Shown piece by piece: positions 27,799 through 35,427 of a DNA stretch of 64,000 nucleotides (its first letter is position 1; each line of letters begins with the position of its first letter). Source of the stretch: RH-AL1 sp965214415 (GTDB lineage Bacteria; Pseudomonadota; Alphaproteobacteria; Rhizobiales; Beijerinckiaceae); contig CBDCBQ010000003.1 of the NCBI GenBank assembly GCA_965214415.1, forward strand, positions 3,534,001 to 3,598,000, written 5' to 3'. A program made the translations under genes and the position numbers. The notes below the pieces were generated by a model, which ran no database searches, was not told the origin of the DNA, and was given only the letters and a program-made list of their open reading frames with translations.

Positions 27799-28839
27799 AT
27801 GCAACGGCCCGGCTCGCAGGGAGGACGCCAGACCATCGTGGACGATCGCTGGATTAATATCGCCATCTGTCTCGACGCGCGCATGCTCGACGCCGCGATC
27901 GTGCTGGCCGCCTCGATCAAGACGCATGCCCGACCCGAACGACCCGTTCGCGTCTATGCGTTGACGGACTTCGTCGCCGCCGACCTCGCCACGCTCGCCG
28001 GCCAGATGAACGATTCGCGGTTCGAGTTGGTGCCGCTCGCCTGCACCAACGTGCACGCGAACTTTCCGATCCGCGGCCACATCACGGCCGGCACCTACCT
28101 GCGCTTCCTGCTGCCGGACCTGCTGCCCGACGTCGACAAGATCATCTACCTCGATGTCGATGTCGTCGTGCACCGCAACCTGGAAGCGCTCTACGACATC
28201 CCGCTCGAGGGCACGGCCCTGGCGGCGATGCCGGACTGGCCGATGATCGTCGGCAGCCGCACCTGGCCGACCTTTTTCGTGCCGTTCGGCGGCGAGCGGC
28301 TGCGCTTCGCAGCCTATGTCCGCAAGGTCCTCGGGCTCGAATCGATAGGCACTACCGCCTATTTCAATTGTGGCGTCATGATCTTCGATCTCGCCTTCTG
28401 GCGGGCGCACGACGTCGCGGGGCGGACCGTCAGATACCTGACCGAGCACCCCGAACTCTACTACATGGACCAGGATGCACTGAATTATATTGTCAGCGGG
28501 CGGTACGTTCGGCTCGATCAGCGCTGGAATTCGTTCGCCAACTGCTCGTTTCCGGCGATCATCAACGTCCTGGTCCGCTTCACGAAGATCGGACGGCGAT
28601 GGGAGGGTTTGCGCGCGATCTGGCGTCGCGACCCGTGGATTATCCACTATGCCGGCGCCAACAAGCCGTGGACGCCGCACGAGCCGACGACACCGCGCGA
28701 CGCGCTGTGGTGGCACTACGCCGCGCTTTCGCCGATGCGCGATCGCGTGCTTGCCGCTTACGCCGCCAAGGAAACACCGAAGCAGCGCCGGCGAAGCAAG
28801 GTGCCGGCCGAGCTCCGGGGCGCGACCGGCGTCGCCTGA
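27799..28839 (+). CDS. Glycosyltransferase family 8
   Basis: The protein has 346 aa from ATG 27799; a GTG at 27838, starting directly before WINIAICLD, is a good alternative. GT8 enzymes are retaining galactosyl- or glucosyltransferases such as WaaI/WaaJ of LPS core synthesis. The GT-A fold shows INIAICLDARML at the start, the metal-binding DxD in IYLDVDVVVHRN (about residue 125), YFNCGVMIFDL, and the later DQDALNYIV. C-terminal HYAG is the third metal motif. No membrane segment. It converges on the gene for a periplasmic protein with three bases between stops. Confidence 0.87.
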   Translation: MQRPGSQGGRQTIVDDRWINIAICLDARMLDAAIVLAASIKTHARPERPVRVYALTDFVAADLATLAGQMNDSRFELVPLACTNVHANFPIRGHITAGTYLRFLLPDLLPDVDKIIYLDVDVVVHRNLEALYDIPLEGTALAAMPDWPMIVGSRTWPTFFVPFGGERLRFAAYVRKVLGLESIGTTAYFNCGVMIFDLAFWRAHDVAGRTVRYLTEHPELYYMDQDALNYIVSGRYVRLDQRWNSFANCSFPAIINVLVRFTKIGRRWEGLRAIWRRDPWIIHYAGANKPWTPHEPTTPRDALWWHYAALSPMRDRVLAAYAAKETPKQRRRSKVPAELRGATGVA

Positions 28840-28842
28840 GAC

Positions 28843-29427
28843 CTATTCGGTCCCGCCGCCGGACTGCTGCATGCTGGCGTTCAGCTTGTCGAAATTCTTG
28901 CTGACGAGCGCGACGTTGGCTTCACTCGGCTTTGCTGTCGCGGCGGGCTGGAGCGCGGCGGCGAGCTCGTCGAGCGCTTCTTTCTTCTCCTTGGGCGGCA
29001 TCGCCTTGTCGGCCTTGACCTCCTCCATCTGCTTCTTGATGACGGCTTCGGGCCCGACATATTTCTTCGTCTCGGGGTCCATGCCCGCCAACACCACGCC
29101 GATGCTCGACGACACATCGGCGTATTCGCCGAGGCTCGAGAAGCCGTTCTTCTTGGCGACAGCGTTGAGGCTGGCCTCGACCTTCGGGTCGGGCTTGTCC
29201 TCGGCGCCCTGCGGCACCTTCGCCTCGATCGCCTGGATCTCGGGCTGCGAGGCGACGATGCCATCGATCTGCTGCTGGGTCAGCGCGACCTCTTTCGCCT
29301 CGCCTTGGCTGACCGGGGGTGCCTCCGGCGGCGCCGCGAGGACGGTGGTGCCGGCCAGCATCGATCCGACGGGGACCGCCAATCCGAGTGCCGTTGCTGT
29401 AAAGGCGACGCGAAGGGTTGCACGCAT
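28843..29427 (-). CDS. Secreted protein of unknown function
   Basis: The protein has 194 aa from ATG 29427 (MRATLRVAFT). Residues 1-32 form a Sec signal ending near LAA-PPE. The mature part is Glu/Lys/Ala-rich and helical, with FSSLGEYADVSSSIGVVL and MPPKEKKEALDELAAAL. I do not recognise a named domain. Proteins with this look occur in Hyphomicrobiales as periplasmic proteins of unknown function. It is a single gene, probably transcribed from the 130-base gap behind the acyl carrier gene. Confidence 0.7.
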   Translation of the reverse strand: MRATLRVAFTATALGLAVPVGSMLAGTTVLAAPPEAPPVSQGEAKEVALTQQQIDGIVASQPEIQAIEAKVPQGAEDKPDPKVEASLNAVAKKNGFSSLGEYADVSSSIGVVLAGMDPETKKYVGPEAVIKKQMEEVKADKAMPPKEKKEALDELAAALQPAATAKPSEANVALVSKNFDKLNASMQQSGGGTE

Positions 29428-29559
29428 GTTGGTCTCCGGGTTGCGTTTCCGAGGTGCTGCCGCACGTCGATTCAACGGCGCGGTCGCGCAAGCCCTGCGC
29501 TAGGGGACGAAAAATTCGACAGGGTCAAGGCGAGGCCGCGGCGACAGTCTGCGACTTGG

Positions 29560-29802
29560 TCATGACGCACGCGCGACGACGACATCGACGAGATCGCCGA
29601 GGCAGCGAAAGCCGTCGACCTCGGCCGAGGTGAAGCGCATCGCGAAATGCTGCTCGGACTCGATGATCAGCTCGACCTGCTTGAAGGAGTCCCAGCCGGC
29701 GATGTCCTTGGCGGTCATCGAACGGCGCAGCTCGAGATCGTCGCGCTCGAAGATCTGCGCGAAGATGCCCTTCAAGCCGTCCATCACCTCCGGTTCGGTC
29801 AC
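29560..29802 (-). CDS. Acyl/peptidyl carrier protein
   Basis: The protein has 80 aa from GTG 29802, with GGAGG seven bases upstream. The carrier fold is seen with the phosphopantetheine-attachment serine in AGWDSFKQVEL (about residue 39), preceded by an acidic helix and followed by EQHFAMRFTSAEV. It lies ten bases after the adenylation-enzyme gene. The pair resembles DltA and DltC. It should be loaded by the adjacent enzyme and hand its substrate on to an unseen partner. Confidence 0.88.
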   Translation of the reverse strand: MTEPEVMDGLKGIFAQIFERDDLELRRSMTAKDIAGWDSFKQVELIIESEQHFAMRFTSAEVDGFRCLGDLVDVVVARAS

Positions 29803-29812
29803 GTCAGGCCTC

Positions 29813-31276
29813 CTATCTGTCGAACAGCGCTCGCAGAGCGGCGGCGTCGATCTTGTCGTTCGGTGTCTTCGGCAGGCGGTCGACGCAGCGAATCTCGCTC
29901 GGCACCGCGTAGCTCTCCAATATGACCGACAGGTCATTCAGCACACGCGCGGGATCGAAGCGCGTCCCATCCACCGTCTCGACGACAGCGATCAGCTGGC
30001 CACCCCTCTCGAACGCGAACGAGGCGGGCCAGCCGATCCGCTCCAGTGCGTGGTGGACCGCCCCGACATGCATGCGGTGGCCCCTCACCTTGATCATATC
30101 GTCCTTGCGGCCGAGAAAGTAGACCTCGCCGTCGCGGCGCGCCGCGAAGTCACCGGTGTAGAAGGCGCGCGTGACGCCGCCATCGACCGTGTGATCCCGG
30201 AACTTCGCGGCCGTGAGCTCGTCGTCCCGCCAGTAGCCTGCGGCGAGTTGCGGGCCGGAGATCACCAGCTCGCCTTCGTCCGGGCCATCGCCGGCACCAC
30301 CGACCAGATCGAGCCGCATGTCGCCGATCGCCTCGCCGATCGGCGCTGAACTCGTGCAGGCCCGCTCCCAAGTGTCGGCGGTGAAGCGGCGGCACGTCAT
30401 CGCGACCGTCGCCTCGGTGGGGCCATACGTGTTGAGCACGATCGCATCCGGACGCGCGGCGAAAAGTTTCGCCACATGATCGCGGCGCAGCACCTCGCCG
30501 CAGAACGTGAACAGCCGGACGCTGCCGAGATGGGCGCTGTCGAGCTCGCGCGCGGTCTCCATGATCGACAGAACGCTCGGCACGCTGTTCCAGATGGTCA
30601 GCGCGTCGGCTTGCACCTTGCGGGCGGGCAGCAGGCGCGCGCCGCGATCGATGAACGGATGCAGCGCCGCGCCGTGGCAGAGCGCGCCGTAGATATCGAG
30701 GACGCTGAGATCGAAGCCGATGTTGGGATGCTGGGACATCCGATCGCCCGGCTTCAGATCCATCGCCGGTCCGAGCCAGCCGACATAATGGTCGAGTGCC
30801 GCGCGCGGGATCGCGACGCCCTTCGGCGCGCCGGTCGAGCCCGAGGTGAAGATCACGTAGGCGATCGGCTCCGGTGGCCTGCCGTCGCGCTTGCGGGCGA
30901 CCAGAGGCGCGTCGGGGGCGATCACCCGCGCCGACGCGAATGGCGCGAGAGCTTCGGCCAAGGGAGAGGCGGCGACGATGACATCCGGCTCGAACGAGCG
31001 GCAGATCGCCTCCAGGCGCGTCGGCGTCGAGGCGACGTTGACTGGCGCGTAGGTCGCGCCCGCCATCAGGCTGCCGAACATCGCCGCATACGCGGGAGCG
31101 CCTTTTTCTGTGGCGATCAGCACGCGTCGGCGTGGCCCCTCCGCGAAAACCGAGCCGAACCCGGCGGCGCGATCGAGCAGCTCGGCGTAGGTGGTGACGC
31201 GGTCGCCCTCGACGACCGCCGACGCGTCCGGCACACTTGCGGCGACAGCCTCGAACCGATCGACGACGCTCGTCAC
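29813..31276 (-). CDS. Stand-alone adenylation enzyme (DltA/NRPS A-domain type)
   Basis: The protein has 487 aa. It activates an amino or other carboxylic acid as an adenylate, then transfers it to a carrier thiol. A-domain core motifs are in order: YVIFTSGSTGAPKGV (A3), NTYGPTEATVAMT (A5), YTGDFAA (A7), GRKDDMIKVRGHRM (A8) and the catalytic lysine in PKTPNDKID (A10). The A3 serine/threonine and A10 lysine are intact. There is no condensation, thioesterase or MBOAT (DltB) gene close by. The downstream gene encodes the carrier protein. The substrate is unknown. Confidence 0.9.
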   Translation of the reverse strand: MTSVVDRFEAVAASVPDASAVVEGDRVTTYAELLDRAAGFGSVFAEGPRRRVLIATEKGAPAYAAMFGSLMAGATYAPVNVASTPTRLEAICRSFEPDVIVAASPLAEALAPFASARVIAPDAPLVARKRDGRPPEPIAYVIFTSGSTGAPKGVAIPRAALDHYVGWLGPAMDLKPGDRMSQHPNIGFDLSVLDIYGALCHGAALHPFIDRGARLLPARKVQADALTIWNSVPSVLSIMETARELDSAHLGSVRLFTFCGEVLRRDHVAKLFAARPDAIVLNTYGPTEATVAMTCRRFTADTWERACTSSAPIGEAIGDMRLDLVGGAGDGPDEGELVISGPQLAAGYWRDDELTAAKFRDHTVDGGVTRAFYTGDFAARRDGEVYFLGRKDDMIKVRGHRMHVGAVHHALERIGWPASFAFERGGQLIAVVETVDGTRFDPARVLNDLSVILESYAVPSEIRCVDRLPKTPNDKIDAAALRALFDR

Positions 31277-31349
31277 CTGCGCTCTCCCTCTTCCCTCGCG
31301 CCATTCTCGTGGGCGCGTTTATCCTCCGGCGACGTGACGGCGCAAGGGA

Positions 31350-31508
31350 TCAGAGCCGTCCGGTGAGCAGCATGATGATCAGGATCAAAAGAATGATGCC
31401 GACGATCCCTGACGGAAAGTAGCCAAGGTGCACGAGGCCCACCGCCGGCAGGCCGCCGAACAGCGCGATGACGAGGATGATGACAAGGATCAGGACGATC
31501 GGGTTCAT
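31350..31508 (-). CDS. Small membrane protein, DUF3309 type
   Basis: The protein has 52 aa and runs MNPIVLILVIILVIALFGG... to MLLTGRL. Two hydrophobic segments are joined by a short GLVHLGYFPSG turn. This is the pattern of DUF3309 proteins, common in alphaproteobacteria. The ribosome site GAGG lies five bases before the ATG. It is too short for the usual ORF cut-off. No function is known. Confidence 0.8.
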   Translation of the reverse strand: MNPIVLILVIILVIALFGGLPAVGLVHLGYFPSGIVGIILLILIIMLLTGRL

Positions 31509-31593
31509 GGCGGCCTCGGCGCGACGGGTTATGGTCGCGCATAATGTCGGGCATCGAACGCGCTAATCCAGCGCTGCTCAGTCGTACGACCCG

Positions 31594-31610
31594 CGTCATC
31601 CGAGATGACG
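31594..31610 (-). terminator. Hairpin downstream of the DUF4142-like gene
   Basis: CGTCATC-cga-GATGACG is a perfect 7-bp stem with a three-base loop, starting six bases after the stop of the minus-strand DUF4142-like gene. No U-run follows, so termination strength is uncertain. Confidence 0.45.
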
Positions 31611-31615
31611 TTGCT

Positions 31616-32233
31616 CTAAGAGCGTTCGAGCCTCGCGATCCGCTGCCGCAGCTTGGGCAGCGCGTGGACGGCGAGAGCGCGCAGGGTCTCGTCGTCGCCG
31701 TTCAGCACGAAGTCGCGACAGACCCGCTCCAGCCGTCGCAGCGCGGCGAGATCGTTCTCGACGTAGAGCGCGTCGAACGATGTGCCGCGCAAGGCCGCCA
31801 GCCGCGCGAGGTCCGCGCGCGACGCGTCCTCGAGGCGACCGGCGGACGGCAGTCGCGTGAAGAAATAAGCCGGCGAGGACGCGGTGCGGGCGATTGCCTC
31901 CAGGGGCACGGAGATCGCGTTCGCGGCCGGTCCGAGATGGTCGATCGTCGGCGCCTCCGAGGCGAGAGTCTCGGCTTTCGCCTCCGCCTCGCGCCAGCCG
32001 GTCACGCCGCCCGCAAGGACACGGGCCTCGTCGTGTTGGGCGCGCGCGAAGGCGCGGATCGCGCGGCTGTCGGTCGTCGCGAGCGCGAGTTCGCTCGAGG
32101 CGGCGAGATAATCGGCGGAGGGGCCAACCACCGCGACGAAATCGTCGCTCGTGATGGATGCCGCGCATGCCGCCCCGCTGATCAGGCAGGCGGCAACGCT
32201 CACGATCGCCAGCGTCCTCGTCGGCCTGCTCAT
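31616..32233 (-). CDS. DUF4142-like secreted protein
   Basis: The protein has 205 aa from ATG 32233, with GAGGAG upstream. Residues 1-24 form a Sec signal (LAIVSVAACLISGAACA). The rest is a helical bundle with the two-part pattern of DUF4142: an N-terminal FVAVVGPSADYLAASSELAL and a C-terminal FDALYVENDLAALRRLERV. The family is periplasmic, ferritin-like in fold prediction, and of unknown function. It is divergent from opgD, with the promoters in the 164-base gap. Confidence 0.7.
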   Translation of the reverse strand: MSRPTRTLAIVSVAACLISGAACAASITSDDFVAVVGPSADYLAASSELALATTDSRAIRAFARAQHDEARVLAGGVTGWREAEAKAETLASEAPTIDHLGPAANAISVPLEAIARTASSPAYFFTRLPSAGRLEDASRADLARLAALRGTSFDALYVENDLAALRRLERVCRDFVLNGDDETLRALAVHALPKLRQRIARLERS

Positions 32234-32397
32234 CCGCGTCTCCTCGGGGTGCCGGTCACTGAAAGCGGACAACAAGAGCGGGATCAAGGCACCGCATTCG
32301 CGGTGTCGAGAGAGGGTGCGCCGCGCGGACGATCAAGCAAGTCTTGCCGCCTCGAATTTATGCCGCTAGGGCTCCCGCGCCGTCATAGGAGGACGCT

Positions 32398-34008
32398 CTG
32401 ACGATTTTCGATCGACGCACAATCGTCAAGGGGACGCTCGCCGCGGGGGCTGGCGCGTTCGCTTCGTCGGCTGAGGCGCAGACAGCGCGGCCGCCGCGCG
32501 ACAGCAAGTTTGGTTACGACGAGGTGGTGAAGCGTGCGACCCAGCTCGCCGGCGCGCCATTCCAGGGCCAGTTGCCGCCGTTGCCCGACGAGCTCGCCAA
32601 GCTCGACTTCGATGCCTGGCGCCAGATCGAGTTCCGCGATTCCAGGGCTCTGCTCGGCGGCAACGGCAGCCAGTTCAGGCTCGAGCTGTACCACCTTGGC
32701 CACCTCTACAAGCGGCCGGTCGTGGTCAACACGATCCGCGACGGCATTCCCACGCCGATCCCCTACCAAGCCAGCGAGTTCAGCTTCGGCTCGACGAAAT
32801 TCTCCAAGCCGCTACCGGTCAACCTCGGCTTCGCCGGCTTCAAGGTGCGCACCACCCTGAATGAGCCGCGCAAGTTCGACGAGTTCATCTCGTTCGTCGG
32901 CTCGAGCTATTTTCGCTTCCTCGGGCGTGGCCAGCGTTACGGGCTCTCGTCGCGCGGGCTCGCCGTCAACGGCGGCACCAACCAGGAGGAGTTTCCCTTC
33001 TACCGCGAGTTCTGGATCGAGACGCCGAAGCCCGACCTCGACAAGCTCACGGTTTACGCGCTGCTCGACAGCTCGGCCGCCACCGGCGCGTTCAGGTTCG
33101 AGTGCTTTCCGAAGGAGAACAGCGTCGTCGAGGTGACCGCGACCCTGATCCCGCGCCGCGAGGACGTGAAGCTCGGCGTGATGGCGCTGACCTCGATGTT
33201 CTTCATCGGCGAGAACGGCCCGAAATATCACGACGACTATCGCGCCGAGCTGCATGACTCCGACGGCCTGATGATCCGCACCGGGGCCGGCGAATGGATC
33301 TGGCGGCCGCTGCGCAATCCCTCGATCGCCAAGACCTCGGCCTTCTATGATCGCGACGTGCAAGGTTATGGGCTGATCCAGCGCGATCGCGACTTCAGCC
33401 ATTACGAGGACATCGACCTCGCCTACCAGCTGCGGCCGAGCTACTGGATCGTGCCCAAGACGAAGTTGGGCGTGGGGCATGTCGAGCTGTTCGAAATGCC
33501 GACGACGGACGAGACGAACGACAATATCGTCGCCTCCTGGATCGCCAAAGACCCGGCGGCCGCCGGCAAGCCGCTCGAATATGCCTATGCGATCACCTCG
33601 GCGCTCTCGCTCGACGATCTCTCATCGAACGCCAAGACGCTGAACACCTTCCAGACCTCGGCGCGCGCGCTCGGCTCGTCCGAGCAGGCCTCGCCGACGA
33701 CGCGGCGTTTCATGGTCGACTTTAACGGCGGCGACCTCGCCTATTACAAGGACGATCCCAGCCTCGTGAAGATCGCCGCCGGCACCAGCGTCGGCAAGAT
33801 CGTGCGCGCCTACACGCAGTACAACCCGTTCATCGACGGCGTTCGCGCCACCGTCGATGTCGAGCTGGCGCCCGGGCAGACGGCGGACCTGCGCGCCTAC
33901 CTTCACGATGGCCCGAATGCGCTGACCGAAACCTGGACGTTTCCGTGGACGGCGCCCGGCGCGCTGGCGGCCGACCCCGCTATCCCGGCCGATCCGGTCA
34001 AAAAGTAG
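32398..34008 (+). CDS. opgD: Periplasmic glucan biosynthesis protein (OpgD/MdoD), CTG start
   Basis: The protein has 536 aa. The frame has a stop at 32386 and no ATG, GTG or TTG before 32521, which would remove the export signal. CTG at 32398 has a perfect AGGAGG five bases upstream and gives a twin-arginine signal (FDRRTIVKGTLAAGAGAF). I therefore place the start there. OpgD/OpgG proteins act in the periplasm on osmoregulated periplasmic glucans. Seen are GYDEVVKRA, ASEFSFGSTKF, FLGRGQRYGLSSRGLAVN, EFPFYREFWIETP and NPFIDGVRATVDVELA. The Tat signal favours OpgD over the Sec-exported OpgG. opgH is not in the window. Confidence 0.85.
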   Translation: MTIFDRRTIVKGTLAAGAGAFASSAEAQTARPPRDSKFGYDEVVKRATQLAGAPFQGQLPPLPDELAKLDFDAWRQIEFRDSRALLGGNGSQFRLELYHLGHLYKRPVVVNTIRDGIPTPIPYQASEFSFGSTKFSKPLPVNLGFAGFKVRTTLNEPRKFDEFISFVGSSYFRFLGRGQRYGLSSRGLAVNGGTNQEEFPFYREFWIETPKPDLDKLTVYALLDSSAATGAFRFECFPKENSVVEVTATLIPRREDVKLGVMALTSMFFIGENGPKYHDDYRAELHDSDGLMIRTGAGEWIWRPLRNPSIAKTSAFYDRDVQGYGLIQRDRDFSHYEDIDLAYQLRPSYWIVPKTKLGVGHVELFEMPTTDETNDNIVASWIAKDPAAAGKPLEYAYAITSALSLDDLSSNAKTLNTFQTSARALGSSEQASPTTRRFMVDFNGGDLAYYKDDPSLVKIAAGTSVGKIVRAYTQYNPFIDGVRATVDVELAPGQTADLRAYLHDGPNALTETWTFPWTAPGALAADPAIPADPVKK

Positions 34009-34009
34009 A

Positions 34010-34837
34010 TCAGGCGCCGCCGCGGGTCACGAGCCCCGCGAGATCGAAGGCGGCGACGTCGCGCAACAGCTCGATGAAGGCGGCGGCGCCCTGCGCCGCG
34101 CAGGCCTCGCCGATCGCCGCGGTCGCCACCGTGGCATTGCCGGCGACGCCGGACGGCGACAGGTCCTGCGCCATCCAGCCAAACCCGGTCGGGCGTCCGG
34201 CGCGCAACTGGGCGAAGCGCGATTCCATGGCGACGCTCGTCGGCACGGCGTCACGCGCTTCGCCCATTCGAACGAGGTCGGGCCGAAACGCCAGCATCAG
34301 CGATGTCTCGACCGCGCCGCCGTGGATGCCGTGCGTCAGCTCGGCTGGCGTGAAAAGCCCTGCCGGATAGCCGAAGCGCTGCCACGAGGCCATCGCGACG
34401 AGGAGGCCGTGCGAGGCCCGCAGCTCGTGCGCGAGGATGTCGATGACGCTCGAGTTGCCGCCGTGCGCGTTGACGATCACGAGCTTGCGGCAGCCGCTGC
34501 GCAAGACCGATCTCGCGATATCGCGCCAGGCGACCAGCGCGGCCTGCGCCGAGAGCGACAGCGTGCCTGGGAAATCACCATGCTCGATCGACGCGCCGCA
34601 ATTCTGGATTGGCAGAAAGAGTGCCGGAACGTCGGCGGGCAGGACCGCGAGGACGCGATCGAGATAGCCCTGCATGATGAACGCATCGGTGCCGAGCGGC
34701 AGATGCGGACCATGCTGCTCGATCGCCGCCACCGGAAGAACCGCGACGCACGTCGTCATGTCGGCGCCCGCGAAGTCGGTTGTGGTCAGCTCGGTCCAGT
34801 GGCGCGATGGCAGCATGCGATTCGTTCGATTTATCAT
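34010..34837 (-). CDS. Creatininase-family amidohydrolase
   Basis: The protein has 275 aa from ATG 34837, though the next Met, nearer HWTEL, is possible. Creatininase-family proteins are metal-dependent amidohydrolases that include creatininase, FAPy deformylase (ArfB) and MftE. Metal ligands can be seen in PVAAIEQHGPHLPLGTD (Glu, His, Asp), NAHGGN and GAVETSL. It is a single gene converging on opgD. The substrate cannot be decided from sequence. Confidence 0.82.
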   Translation of the reverse strand: MINRTNRMLPSRHWTELTTTDFAGADMTTCVAVLPVAAIEQHGPHLPLGTDAFIMQGYLDRVLAVLPADVPALFLPIQNCGASIEHGDFPGTLSLSAQAALVAWRDIARSVLRSGCRKLVIVNAHGGNSSVIDILAHELRASHGLLVAMASWQRFGYPAGLFTPAELTHGIHGGAVETSLMLAFRPDLVRMGEARDAVPTSVAMESRFAQLRAGRPTGFGWMAQDLSPSGVAGNATVATAAIGEACAAQGAAAFIELLRDVAAFDLAGLVTRGGA

Positions 34838-34956
34838 CGCGCCTTGTCGCACGGGCTCGCCGCACCCGCAAAGCGCCGGTGCAACCGTTATCGAGCGTGC
34901 GGCACGTTGATTGCTTGTCGGTTCATTCGCGCCTTGGCGCGTTCCTCCCGAGACTC

Positions 34957-34983
34957 GGCCCGCCCGGTTCGCCTGGCGGGTCC
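34957..34983 (-). terminator. Hairpin downstream of the Arg-rich secreted protein
   Basis: CCCGCC, a ten-base loop and GGCGGG form a 6-bp stem with further outer pairs around a one-base bulge. It lies about 35 bases after the minus-strand stop. There is no U-run. Confidence 0.35.
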
Positions 34984-35016
34984 TTTCGTGTCTGAGCGGC
35001 CGCGCGATCCTCGATG

Positions 35017-35427
35017 CTACCTGCGTCGCTTGATCGTAAACGTCATCCGCTTGCGCCCCGAGGACTTCACACTGGATTTACCGCCGCGTCTGGCGCCGCG
35101 CGTCGCATGGCGTCCGCGCGAACCATGCCCCCGCGACGCGTGGCGCGAAGGCTTTGCCCCAGATCTCCCTGCAGGCATCGCGCCGCCGCCTCCTGCGCTC
35201 GCCGCGGCATCGGCGCCGCTGTCCTTGATGTCGCCGGGCTTCACCGGCTCGACGCTCTTCACCTTCGATGTCGGGCCAAACTTGGCGAGGCATTGGTTGT
35301 AGGCGTCAGCGGCTTGGATCTTCTCGCAATCCTCGATGCGCGCCTGCGCCCGCACAGCCGAGGCCGAGACGAGACATAAGGCGGCGGCTGCGAGAAGGCG
35401 CGACGGGACTATCAGCACGTTTATCAT
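35017..35427 (-). CDS. Small secreted protein with Arg-rich C-terminus
   Basis: The protein has 136 aa; its ATG overlaps the pheT stop (ATGA). Residues 1-27 form a Sec signal (LLAAAALCLVSASAVRA). Next is a short segment with two cysteines (ARIEDCEKIQAADAYNQCLA), then a Gly/Ala linker and a strongly basic tail (HASRGHGSRGRH, ending TFTIKRRR). I recognise no catalytic domain. The tail could bind nucleic acid, LPS or another anionic surface; this is a guess. The coupling to pheT is probably transcriptional convenience. Confidence 0.7.
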   Translation of the reverse strand: MINVLIVPSRLLAAAALCLVSASAVRAQARIEDCEKIQAADAYNQCLAKFGPTSKVKSVEPVKPGDIKDSGADAAASAGGGGAMPAGRSGAKPSRHASRGHGSRGRHATRGARRGGKSSVKSSGRKRMTFTIKRRR

